Below, piece after piece: positions 7,780 through 14,716 of a stretch of DNA of 24,378 nucleotides. Where the stretch lies: the NCBI GenBank assembly GCA_001795165.1, contig MGNS01000111.1:27615-51992 (forward strand). Reading direction: 5' to 3'. The DNA is from Chloroflexi bacterium RBG_16_57_11. Lineage in GTDB: Bacteria; Chloroflexota; Anaerolineae; Anaerolineales; UBA4823. Position 1 is the stretch's first letter. Every line of letters starts with the position of its first letter. The position numbers and the translations under genes were made by a program. The notes below the pieces were generated by a model. It saw only the letters and a program-made list of their open reading frames with translations, had not been told where the DNA came from and made no database searches.

Positions 7780-9445
7780 GCCACTCATCAAGTGGTGGAA
7801 GTTGATCCTTGTCGCCTGCCTGTTAGCGGGCATTTCCAGTTTTCTTATAATAAGTCGGCAGCCGCCAACTTATCAGACGCGGGTGTCGCTGGTCATTGGA
7901 CGGGCAGTTTACGAACCCAATCCATCCGGCGGTGAGATGGGGTTGGCGCAGCAACTGGCGGCATATTACGCCAATATCGCCGAGCGCGAGGTCATCCGGA
8001 ATGCAACCATGACCGCCTTAAATCTCAGATGGTTACCAGCCTACGCCTCCCAAGCGGTACCGAACAGCCAGATCATCGAAATAACTGTTACAGACACAGA
8101 TCCAGTTCGAGCTCAAGCGGTAGCGAATGAACTGGCCAACCAGCTCATTAAGCAAAGTCCGAGCAATCCTGATCTGAAGGAGCAAAAGCGCCAGGAGTTT
8201 ATTCGCCAACAACTTGAGCTTTTAGAGACCCAGATCCAGGATACGCAGGAGCAAATCGCCCAGCAAGAGAATGAAATGGGCACTTTGAACAGTGCACGTC
8301 AGATCGCCGAAGCCCAGGCCGATTTAACTGCCCAGCGCCAAAAGCTCACCACTTTGCAAACCAACTATGCCACGATGCTTGGCACCTCGCTTGGACGCGC
8401 CTCCAATAGCCTGAACATTATAGAGACCGCTGCACTGCCGACCCGCCCGATCGGACCGAATCGAGGCACGATCATCCTGATGTCAATCGCGATTGCTTTT
8501 ATGATCTCTGCTGGGGCGGCATATCTCATCGAGTATCTGGATGACTCGATCGAAACTCCAGAAGAGATTAACCGGGTCATGAAGCTGCCAGTGATTGGCT
8601 TTATACCCGAAATCGACAATGATGTCCATAAAGCCACCATTGTGGCAGAAAAGCCCAGGTCGGTGGTGGCGGAGTCATTTCGTGCCGTGAAAGTCAGTCT
8701 CGATTTCGGCCAAGTGGATGTTCCTGCTAAATCATTCCTGGTTGCCAGTGTGAGCAAGACTGAGGGCAAGTCCATGATCGCCTCAAATCTGGCAATGACT
8801 TATGCTTTGAGTGGCAAAAAGGTGTTCTTGCTGGATGCGGATTTGAGGCGACCAAGCCTGCATACCTATCTTGATCTGCCAAATGCTAAAGGTCTTACTA
8901 CCCTCCTGCTTCACCCCGAAAAATCCATTCAGCAATGCGCTCAGTCGTTACCAATCGGCAACCTTTCGGTGATCACAGCTGGAAATTCTGTGGAGAATCC
9001 GAGTGATCTGATTGGTTCCCAGAGGATGAAAGATATTCTGTTGGAGCTATCTGAACGCTCGGACTATCTGATTGTCGACGGCCCGCCTGTTTTGGTGACT
9101 GATTCGACCATCCTCTCGACGGCTGTGGATGAAGTCTTGATTGTGGTTGGTTATGGACTTACACGTCGATCCGAAGCGGCTGTGGCATTGAAAAGACTTG
9201 AAAGCGCTGGAGCAAAGATTGGCGGGGTGATTCTAAATCGTATCCCACGCAACAACCGGGCTTATTACCGGCTGTATCACTATGATTATGGGATGCCTGC
9301 CGAAGATACACGGTCGATCAAGCTTGGGAAGTTCCACTTCCCTATGAAATTCAACCGTCCAGTGAACAAGAAGAAAAAACCAGCCTCTCACGATACATCT
9401 GATCTGGGCGATCAGGTCGCTTCGAGGGTTGATAAAACCATTTAA
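7757..9445 (+). CDS. Wzz/BY-kinase fusion: polysaccharide co-polymerase with tyrosine autokinase
   Basis: This 562-residue inner-membrane protein is predicted to control polysaccharide chain length and export. It has a Wzz domain with a first helix at about 13-33, a coiled coil at about 140-210, the Pro-rich AALPTRPIGPN (225-235) before the second helix (237-258), and a cytoplasmic BY-kinase domain. Walker A is a variant (KTEGKS, 334-339). Walker A' is VFLLDADLRRPS and Walker B is YLIVDGPPVL. The tail carries a tyrosine cluster, YYRLYHYDY (503-511), the usual autophosphorylation site. ATG 7757 is chosen for AAGGGTGAG seven bases upstream, over a GTG at 7745. It is the last gene before a terminator. 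Confidence 0.9.
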   Translation: MEIKQYLEPLIKWWKLILVACLLAGISSFLIISRQPPTYQTRVSLVIGRAVYEPNPSGGEMGLAQQLAAYYANIAEREVIRNATMTALNLRWLPAYASQAVPNSQIIEITVTDTDPVRAQAVANELANQLIKQSPSNPDLKEQKRQEFIRQQLELLETQIQDTQEQIAQQENEMGTLNSARQIAEAQADLTAQRQKLTTLQTNYATMLGTSLGRASNSLNIIETAALPTRPIGPNRGTIILMSIAIAFMISAGAAYLIEYLDDSIETPEEINRVMKLPVIGFIPEIDNDVHKATIVAEKPRSVVAESFRAVKVSLDFGQVDVPAKSFLVASVSKTEGKSMIASNLAMTYALSGKKVFLLDADLRRPSLHTYLDLPNAKGLTTLLLHPEKSIQQCAQSLPIGNLSVITAGNSVENPSDLIGSQRMKDILLELSERSDYLIVDGPPVLVTDSTILSTAVDEVLIVVGYGLTRRSEAAVALKRLESAGAKIGGVILNRIPRNNRAYYRLYHYDYGMPAEDTRSIKLGKFHFPMKFNRPVNKKKKPASHDTSDLGDQVASRVDKTI

Positions 9446-9470
9446 CCGCTCAAAGCCACTTTGTGAGGAG

Positions 9471-9510
9471 AAGCGCTGTGGATATTATAATCTGCAGCGC
9501 TTTTTGTTTT
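9471..9510 (+). terminator. Rho-independent terminator after the polysaccharide cluster
   Basis: AAGCGCTG (9471-9478) pairs perfectly with CAGCGCTT (9495-9502), and the stem extends inward to about 13 pairs with two G-U pairs and a six-base loop. TTTTTGTTTT follows. It lies 25 bases after the kinase stop codon. Confidence 0.88.
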
Positions 9511-9533
9511 AATTTTTCTTATTGGAATGTCAG

Positions 9534-9539
9534 TATAAT
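9534..9539 (+). promoter_or_regulatory. -10 box for the DRG GTPase gene
   Basis: A perfect TATAAT sits after the terminator and about 47 bases before the chosen ATG at 9586. The -35 region is T-rich without a clear TTGACA. A start near 9546 would give a leader of about 40 bases. Confidence 0.5.
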
Positions 9540-9585
9540 AAGCATCTCGAAAGCAATCATTGACATGGTTTCTTGGAAAGATAAA

Positions 9586-10572
9586 ATGCCAACCAATCTT
9601 CCACCGGATTATTTTGAAGCTGAAAAGCGTTTTCGCGAGGCACAGACTCCTGGAGACAAGGTCCTCTGCCTGGAGGAGATGATCAGCACGGTTCCGAAAC
9701 ATAAGGGCACCGATAAGCTGCGTGCAGACTTGCGCCGCCAGCTCTCAAAACTAAAAGATGAGGCAAAAACTCTTAAGAAACATACTGGTCACCAGACATC
9801 TTTTTATGTAGAGAAGGAAGGCGCTGGTCAGGCTGTAGTGATAGGTCCGACGAATGTTGGGAAATCTGCGCTGGTGGCAGCGTTGACGCATGCTGAGCCT
9901 GAAGTTTCCTCGGCGCCATATACCACCTGGAAGCCCCTCCCAGGTATGATGCATGTGGAGGATATCCAGATCCAGCTGGTGGATACGCCGCCCTTGGATC
10001 GCGAATTTGTCGAGCCTGGCCTTTTCGACCTGATTCGACGGGCGGATTTGGTCCTGTTGACGGTGGATCTGCAGACCGATCCACTACTACAGTTGGAAGA
10101 GACACTGCTGCTATTAGAGGAGCATCGCATCTCCTCGCCTGACCGCCGGGATCGCTATGCCAGCCAAGACCGGATGGTCTTTATCCCGCTGCTGATCCTG
10201 GCAAACAAATGCGATGATGAAAACCTTACTGAGGTTTATGATCTTTTTTGCGCTCTCTTAGGTGAGGAATGTCCGATGATCCCGATTTCCGCTGCGACCA
10301 GGTGGAATTTTGATGTGCTGAAGAAACAGGTCTATCAAGCGCTTGAGATCATTCGCGTTTACGCTAAACCACCAGGCAAGGACCCGGACATGGAGCGGCC
10401 TTTTGTTTTGAAAAGAGGCAGCACGGTCGCGGAGCTGGCGCGAAAAGTTCATCGCGATTTTTATGATAAGCTAAAATCGGCGCGCGTGTGGGGTAGCAGC
10501 GCCTTCGAAGGACAGATGGTACAGCGCGATTATGAGCTAAAAGATGGAGATATCGTCGAGTTGAGGGTCTAA
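9586..10572 (+). CDS. DRG/Obg-family GTPase with C-terminal TGS domain
   Basis: This 328-residue P-loop GTPase has G1 GPTNVGKS (87-94), a switch I around SSAPYTTWKPLPG, G3 as DTPP (133-136, in place of the usual DxxG), G4 NKCD (207-210) and G5 SAA (235-237). A TGS domain occupies about 268-328 and includes HRDFYDKLKSARVWG, as in DRG proteins that bind RNA or ribosomes. The N-terminal 65 residues are a charged helical region. ATG 9586 was preferred because GGAAAG lies five bases upstream and the protein then begins MPTNLPPDYFEAE; ATG 9565 is the alternative. The frame stays open back to 9463, across the terminator, which is not credible as coding. A role in translation is inferred from the family. 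Confidence 0.85.
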   Translation: MPTNLPPDYFEAEKRFREAQTPGDKVLCLEEMISTVPKHKGTDKLRADLRRQLSKLKDEAKTLKKHTGHQTSFYVEKEGAGQAVVIGPTNVGKSALVAALTHAEPEVSSAPYTTWKPLPGMMHVEDIQIQLVDTPPLDREFVEPGLFDLIRRADLVLLTVDLQTDPLLQLEETLLLLEEHRISSPDRRDRYASQDRMVFIPLLILANKCDDENLTEVYDLFCALLGEECPMIPISAATRWNFDVLKKQVYQALEIIRVYAKPPGKDPDMERPFVLKRGSTVAELARKVHRDFYDKLKSARVWGSSAFEGQMVQRDYELKDGDIVELRV

Positions 10573-10589
10573 AAGTTAGTTGTTCGTTT

Positions 10590-10627
10590 TTCACAAGTTT
10601 CGATGATAACATAAAATCTGATACAAT
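10590..10627 (+). promoter_or_regulatory. Promoter for the lipoprotein gene
   Basis: TTCACA (10590-10595) and TAAAAT (10612-10617) are 16 bases apart, a near-consensus sigma-70 pair. An extended -10, TGATACAAT (10619-10627), overlaps just downstream and is an alternative. The GTG start is at 10660. Confidence 0.5.
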
Positions 10628-10659
10628 CGAAACAGCCGGGTCAATATCTCAGGTCTGCT

Positions 10660-12159
10660 GTGAAAAGACGCGCCAATCACCGCTACTCATATCCCCTGTG
10701 GCTACTTGGTTTCATTTTATCCGTTGTTGCCTGTAAACTGCTCGATACCTCCAGCGATTTGCAATCGACCGCTTCAGCCGTTTATGCCCAACAGACCAGC
10801 CTTGCGCGTACGGTCTCAGCCATTGAAGCGGCGACGGTTTTGGAGGCGACTCTGGAACCTCAGGCTATATTATCCACACAACCGGTTACTCCGGCCTCAG
10901 GGGTAATCAGCCCAACCGGATCCGAGATTGCCCCTTCAAACGGGACCGTACCGGATATCACCGAGGAGCGCCTGCTTAAATCGGCCAAAATCCTGCTGTT
11001 TGAGGATATGTCGGCTTCGCGTTACATTCGCCTGGTAAAAGAAGCCTTGGATGAGGCCGGCTATTTTTACCTGGATGTTGGCAGCGCCAAAGGCTGGTTC
11101 AAGTCACAATTGCTCTCTGGCGTGGAGTGGGACCTTGTGATCGCCGCCGCTGAGGCGGAGCGCGAGTTTGGAGGGGAGCTCTTTGAATATATGGATGCAC
11201 ATCTGGCGCGTGGTGCAGCAGTAATTATAGAAAATTGGGACCTGGACAATGCTCCTCTGGGCCGTGTAAAACCGATCTTGGACCGCTGTGGTGTGTCTGT
11301 ACAGGACGACTGGTATGAGCCGGAGATGCGCGTTTTTTACTGGTCGGATCCAGCGAACCCGATTCTTAACTACCCCAATCGCCTGACCTCCGGTTTACGC
11401 AATGCCGCTCCCCTATGGCGCGGGGATGTTGGCGACCTGCTGCAATCGAAACCATTTATGAGTACGCAACCAGGGGATGCGCTGATCCTGGCCTCCGATA
11501 ATCACTCTTCGGTAAATGACCATGGTTTGCTGGTGACTTGCCTGGATGGACGGATGATATTACAGACCTTTCGCTCGCACGAATATCATCACGATGATAT
11601 GGTCGCGTTGTGGCAAAATTATATCTATCACACCCTAAGCAACCACTTTGCTTATACACAGGCAAGTCTACCAACCCCGGCAGCCACTTACTTGCCGGCT
11701 CCGCAGCCTGAGAGGCCGATGACCGAAAGACCAACACCGGGCCCCGATTATACCCTTCCGCATGCCTGCGGCCCTGCTCTCACCGCCCGCCTCGTCGAAG
11801 CGCCGGTTTACAGGAGAGACCTGTTCGAACACCATGCTTCGGGTACCTTCGTAATCCTCCGGCTGGAGCTGGTCAACCAGAGCACTTTCCCAATCCAGAT
11901 TTGGGACCAGGATTACAGCCTCCAGGGTGAAATCAACGTAAAAGAGGTCACCTACCCGCCGCACGCCGCTGCCACGGGCTATCTCTATATCGAGAGGCCC
12001 TCAAATATGTACCAGGATCTCATCCAACCTGGGGAGACATGGCGCTCTTCAGTAGCTTTTGATGTGCCGCCTGAAGGCCAGCGATGGAGGTTGGTACTAC
12101 GACCAGGCAGCGAGTTTGACCAGCAAGTTTGCGAGGTCAGCCTGCCTCTGGACCGCTAG
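10660..12159 (+). CDS. Predicted lipoprotein of unknown function
   Basis: This 499-residue exported protein has a basic N-terminus, a hydrophobic stretch (12-24) and a lipobox SVVAC with Cys25 as the lipidation site. After a Ser/Thr/Pro-rich linker (about 50-105) comes an alpha/beta segment starting KILLFEDMSASRYIRLVKEA (residues 110-129), with LVIAAAEAE and GAAVIIENWD strands, which looks like a Rossmann-type or amidotransferase-like fold without a recognisable catalytic set. A second Pro-rich linker (about 335-370) leads to a beta-rich C-terminal domain (380-499) resembling DUF4352-type extracellular domains. GTG is the only start that keeps the signal sequence. I do not recognise a function. 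Confidence 0.75.
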   Translation: MKRRANHRYSYPLWLLGFILSVVACKLLDTSSDLQSTASAVYAQQTSLARTVSAIEAATVLEATLEPQAILSTQPVTPASGVISPTGSEIAPSNGTVPDITEERLLKSAKILLFEDMSASRYIRLVKEALDEAGYFYLDVGSAKGWFKSQLLSGVEWDLVIAAAEAEREFGGELFEYMDAHLARGAAVIIENWDLDNAPLGRVKPILDRCGVSVQDDWYEPEMRVFYWSDPANPILNYPNRLTSGLRNAAPLWRGDVGDLLQSKPFMSTQPGDALILASDNHSSVNDHGLLVTCLDGRMILQTFRSHEYHHDDMVALWQNYIYHTLSNHFAYTQASLPTPAATYLPAPQPERPMTERPTPGPDYTLPHACGPALTARLVEAPVYRRDLFEHHASGTFVILRLELVNQSTFPIQIWDQDYSLQGEINVKEVTYPPHAAATGYLYIERPSNMYQDLIQPGETWRSSVAFDVPPEGQRWRLVLRPGSEFDQQVCEVSLPLDR

Positions 12160-12181
12160 ATCTGTATGAATTCGTTTAAGA

Positions 12182-12195
12182 CATTTGTCGCAAAT
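12182..12195. promoter_or_regulatory. Candidate operator, ATTTG-TCG-CAAAT dyad
   Basis: An imperfect palindrome, ATTTG and CAAAT around TCG, lies 50 bases upstream of the -10 box of the SPFH gene. Its core ATTTGTCGCA occurs twice more, both upstream of the mini-HlyD gene (20193, 20228). All three copies are noncoding. Confidence 0.35.
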
Positions 12196-12231
12196 TTCAC
12201 CAATCCTACAACGAATTTATAGTTACTCATT

Positions 12232-12237
12232 TATAAT
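12232..12237 (+). promoter_or_regulatory. -10 box for the SPFH gene
   Basis: TATAAT within TTTATAATTG lies 91 bases before the SPFH start codon. No good -35 box is present, which would fit an activator-dependent promoter. The leader would be about 85 bases and includes a weak hairpin at 12248-12266. Confidence 0.45.
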
Positions 12238-12327
12238 TGTTTAGCTGGCTTACCTTCAGGGTATGCTGGTGGGATTTTTAATCTATTTGATAAGAGACTG
12301 ATCGCTCAGAGAACCGGGAATTATGCC

Positions 12328-13494
12328 ATGTTGGATCAACTGCTTGCTGTCATTGCCGTTTTAGCCTGGGTCTGGTTTGTGGCTTTTTTAGCCTCGGTCA
12401 CTCTCCATGCCTACCGGGTGGGTGGGATGAGGCAGGCCTTACGATCCTTCGTGTCCTTTCGGGTTCTGGTTGGATTACTGGTAGTGATCGGCCTTTCACT
12501 GCTTAGCGCCAGCCTGGTTTTTGTTGAGCCGCAAGAAGCTGGAGTGGTGATTTCGATCATTAGCCCGAATGGGTATCGGGAACAACCGTTGCGCTCGGGA
12601 TTGCGAGCGATTGTGCCGCTTGCGGAACGGGTTGTGCGTTATCCTATCTACTGGCAGACCTATACCATGTCCTCGGACACACAGGAAGGCTCCAAGACCG
12701 GCAATGATTCGATTTCTGCCCGCACTTCGGATGGACAAAGTGTTTATCTGGATAGCTCGGTCATCTATCGGATCGATCCAAATGAGGTCATCCGGGTGCA
12801 CACGGATCTGCAAAACCGATATGTAGAAGACTTCATCCGTCCGGTGATGCGTGGCGTCATCCGAACCGAGGTGTCGCAGTTTACAGCCGACGAGATAAAC
12901 AGCTCTAAACGTAAGAACCTCGAAGCTAACCTGGAAGAGTTGCTGCGAACGACCTTTGGTGATAAAGGATTTACTTTAGATCGTTTCTTATTGCGCAACA
13001 TTGCCTTCTCAACCCAGTATGCTTCTGCGATCGAGCAAAAACAGGTCGCCGAGCAAGACCGCATTCAGCGTGAATATCAGGCGGAGCAGATGCGCAAGCT
13101 GGCGGAGGGAGAGCGGGACAAGCTGAAAATCGAAGCCGATGGTCGGGCTGGAGCGGTTGAGCGTGAAGCCCAGGCCAAGGCGACAGCGACAGTGCTGCAG
13201 GCACGTGCCGATGCCGATGCGCTCAGATTGATCAATCAAGCACTGCAACGCGATCCTTCATTGCTGCAATATCGGTATATCGATAAGCTTTCCCCCAATA
13301 TCCAGGTCATGTTATTGCCCAATAACACACCATTGTTGCTTCCCTTGCCTGATCTGACGGGTGGCTCGGGCTCCGCTGGCGACTCGCCCACCGTCACACC
13401 GACGATTACAGATACGATCACCAACACGTTGAACATTCAACCGGTGGTGCCCAACACCCCGACTGCTACACCTACAGCAACTTCTACACGATGA
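12328..13494 (+). CDS. SPFH/prohibitin-domain membrane protein
   Basis: This 388-residue protein has two N-terminal membrane helices (5-27 and 44-66) and an SPFH domain (about 66-230) starting FVEPQEAGVVIS. A long charged coiled coil (235-300) rich in Ala, Glu, Gln and Lys includes QAKATATVLQARADADALR, as in stomatin and HflC/K proteins that form ring assemblies and membrane microdomains. The last 40 residues are Thr/Pro-rich (TPTATPTATSTR end). The family is clear but the specific role is not; known members regulate proteases, channels or membrane organisation. The next gene encodes a small membrane protein 84 bases downstream with its own -10 box. Confidence 0.85.
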   Translation: MLDQLLAVIAVLAWVWFVAFLASVTLHAYRVGGMRQALRSFVSFRVLVGLLVVIGLSLLSASLVFVEPQEAGVVISIISPNGYREQPLRSGLRAIVPLAERVVRYPIYWQTYTMSSDTQEGSKTGNDSISARTSDGQSVYLDSSVIYRIDPNEVIRVHTDLQNRYVEDFIRPVMRGVIRTEVSQFTADEINSSKRKNLEANLEELLRTTFGDKGFTLDRFLLRNIAFSTQYASAIEQKQVAEQDRIQREYQAEQMRKLAEGERDKLKIEADGRAGAVEREAQAKATATVLQARADADALRLINQALQRDPSLLQYRYIDKLSPNIQVMLLPNNTPLLLPLPDLTGGSGSAGDSPTVTPTITDTITNTLNIQPVVPNTPTATPTATSTR

Positions 13495-13515
13495 CCGACC
13501 CGAGGAATTGGATTG

Positions 13516-13524
13516 TGTTATAAT
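13516..13524 (+). promoter_or_regulatory. Extended -10 promoter for the small membrane protein gene
   Basis: TGTTATAAT is a perfect extended -10. The 11 bases TGTGTTATAAT are identical to those at 23651-23661, before the 24-residue peptide gene, whose neighbour is a paralogue of this gene's product. The start codon is 54 bases downstream, with AAGGAGAG just before it. Confidence 0.6.
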
Positions 13525-13578
13525 TCCGCAATCTAGCCTATGGCAAGCTCCCAAATTTGATTTCGTAAGGAGAGAACC

Positions 13579-13860
13579 ATGCAGTTACTTTTTCTACTAT
13601 TGGTTGCCGGGGTGGTTGGTTATTTTATCGCTCGCAGCAGATTGAGCAAGCCGATCGACGATGCAACCGGGAAAGTTGCCGAATCCTCACGGAGTGTGGC
13701 AGATAAGACCGAAGGATGGTGGCGGCGGACTTTCGGCAAAAAAGACCAGACTGCAGAGCAGGTCATCGAAGGGTCGGCGGTGGATGCACCACCACAGCCA
13801 GCCGAAAAGCAAACCAGCCGTCGAAAGAGTGCGGATACGACCCCCGAATCGAGCGAATAA
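13579..13860 (+). CDS. Small single-pass membrane protein, YtxH-like layout
   Basis: This 93-residue protein has one N-terminal helix (2-18, ending VVGYFIARSR) followed by a charged amphipathic stretch, PIDDATGKVAESSRSV, then GWWRRTFGKKD and a disordered Pro/Ser-rich tail. AAGGAGAG lies six bases before the ATG. Residues 1-53 align without gaps to the start of the 187-residue protein at 23796 (same GY, DDA/DEA, GKV/GRV, ESSRS/ASSRR and W-R spacing), so the two are paralogues. The function is unknown; the layout suits a membrane-tethered scaffold or stress protein. It may work with the SPFH protein just upstream, but this is inference. Confidence 0.75.
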   Translation: MQLLFLLLVAGVVGYFIARSRLSKPIDDATGKVAESSRSVADKTEGWWRRTFGKKDQTAEQVIEGSAVDAPPQPAEKQTSRRKSADTTPESSE

Positions 13861-13883
13861 CGGGACCGAATTCACAACCGTAT

Positions 13884-13920
13884 AGACCAGGCAGCCTGAA
13901 AAAAAGCCGCCTGGTCTTTT
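13884..13920 (+). terminator. Rho-independent terminator between convergent genes
   Basis: AGACCAGGC (13884-13892) pairs perfectly with GCCTGGTCT (13909-13917), followed by TTTTCATTTC. It ends the plus-strand small-protein gene, 14 bases before the end of the convergent ParA gene. It has no T-run in the minus direction. Confidence 0.8.
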
Positions 13921-13933
13921 CATTTCATTTAAC

Positions 13934-14689
13934 TTAGCCCCACTTCAAGACATACTGTACCAGCTCGGAGTATTGTTTGGCGGCGCGGCTTTCCTGCGCC
14001 ATCTCAAAGATCGTTTTCCCCTCGACAGCGCACTCGCGCAGGATCGTGGCGCGATGGATGGGGGCGAGCATCGAGCCGCTGAAACGTTTCTGAAGGTCTT
14101 GTAAAGTGGCCTTGCTTTCCCGCGTCACGGTATCATAGAATGTAGGTAAGATGCCAAGGACACGCCCCTGCCATTTAAATTCCTCGTGGATACGCTTGAG
14201 AGTCTGGGCAATGTTATATACGCCATCGGTTGCCAGATAATCCACGGCACATGGCACCAGCACGCCGTCTGCCGCCCATAACGCCTGCTCTTGCAGCTCG
14301 CCCACACTGGGTGAGGTGTCAATAACAATGTAATCAATACCATCCTTCTGAGCAGGAATAACCAGCCTGGTATGAAGGAACGAAATCGGTGTGCGTTGAA
14401 CGGTGAGGACGGTCTGAGCGGTGGATGTTTTGCGATCCCCCAAGATGACCAACAGATTTTCCCGGTCGGTCAGGCGCGTCACCTGGGAAAAAGGTGACTC
14501 GCTCACCAGCAGATTGAACGCGCCCGGTTCAGGCTTGAGCCCGAGGAGGGTGGCACACTGACCTTGTGGATCGAGATCTACCAGCAAAACCCGCTTGCCT
14601 TGCAGTACCAGGCCATGCGCCAGGGTGACTGCCGTTGTAGTTTTCCCAACGCCGCCTTTCTGGTTGGCTACGGTTATTGTTTTCATCAT
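13934..14689 (-). CDS. ParA/Soj-family ATPase without a ParB partner
   Basis: This 251-residue deviant-Walker ATPase has KGGVGKTTT (11-19) with both signature lysines, Walker A' LLVDLDPQGQ (35-44) and the strand YIVIDTSPSVG for Walker B. These proteins form ATP-dependent dimers that bind DNA nonspecifically and position DNA or other cargo. No ParB gene and no obvious parS repeats are present nearby. GGAGG precedes two adjacent ATGs (14689 and 14686); spacing favours the second. It is the last gene of a minus-strand cluster, 27 bases after a pentapeptide-repeat gene, so it may serve that cluster rather than chromosome partition. Confidence 0.9.
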   Translation of the reverse strand: MMKTITVANQKGGVGKTTTAVTLAHGLVLQGKRVLLVDLDPQGQCATLLGLKPEPGAFNLLVSESPFSQVTRLTDRENLLVILGDRKTSTAQTVLTVQRTPISFLHTRLVIPAQKDGIDYIVIDTSPSVGELQEQALWAADGVLVPCAVDYLATDGVYNIAQTLKRIHEEFKWQGRVLGILPTFYDTVTRESKATLQDLQKRFSGSMLAPIHRATILRECAVEGKTIFEMAQESRAAKQYSELVQYVLKWG

Positions 14690-14716
14690 AGCACCTCCGA
14701 TAGCGGACGGTATGGG

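Noticed and set aside
9463..9585. N-terminal extension of the GTPase frame
   Set aside because: It would translate through a strong terminator and the promoter of the same gene; the family's usual start fits ATG 9586.
12166..12222. 18-codon open frame in the gap before the SPFH gene
   Set aside because: It has no ribosome-binding site and covers the dyad motif upstream of the likely promoter.
12248..12279. Hairpin GCTTACC/GGTATGC followed by five T residues
   Set aside because: The stem has a mismatch and several G-U pairs and lies downstream of the SPFH -10 box. It could be a weak attenuator but is not strong enough to call as a terminator.
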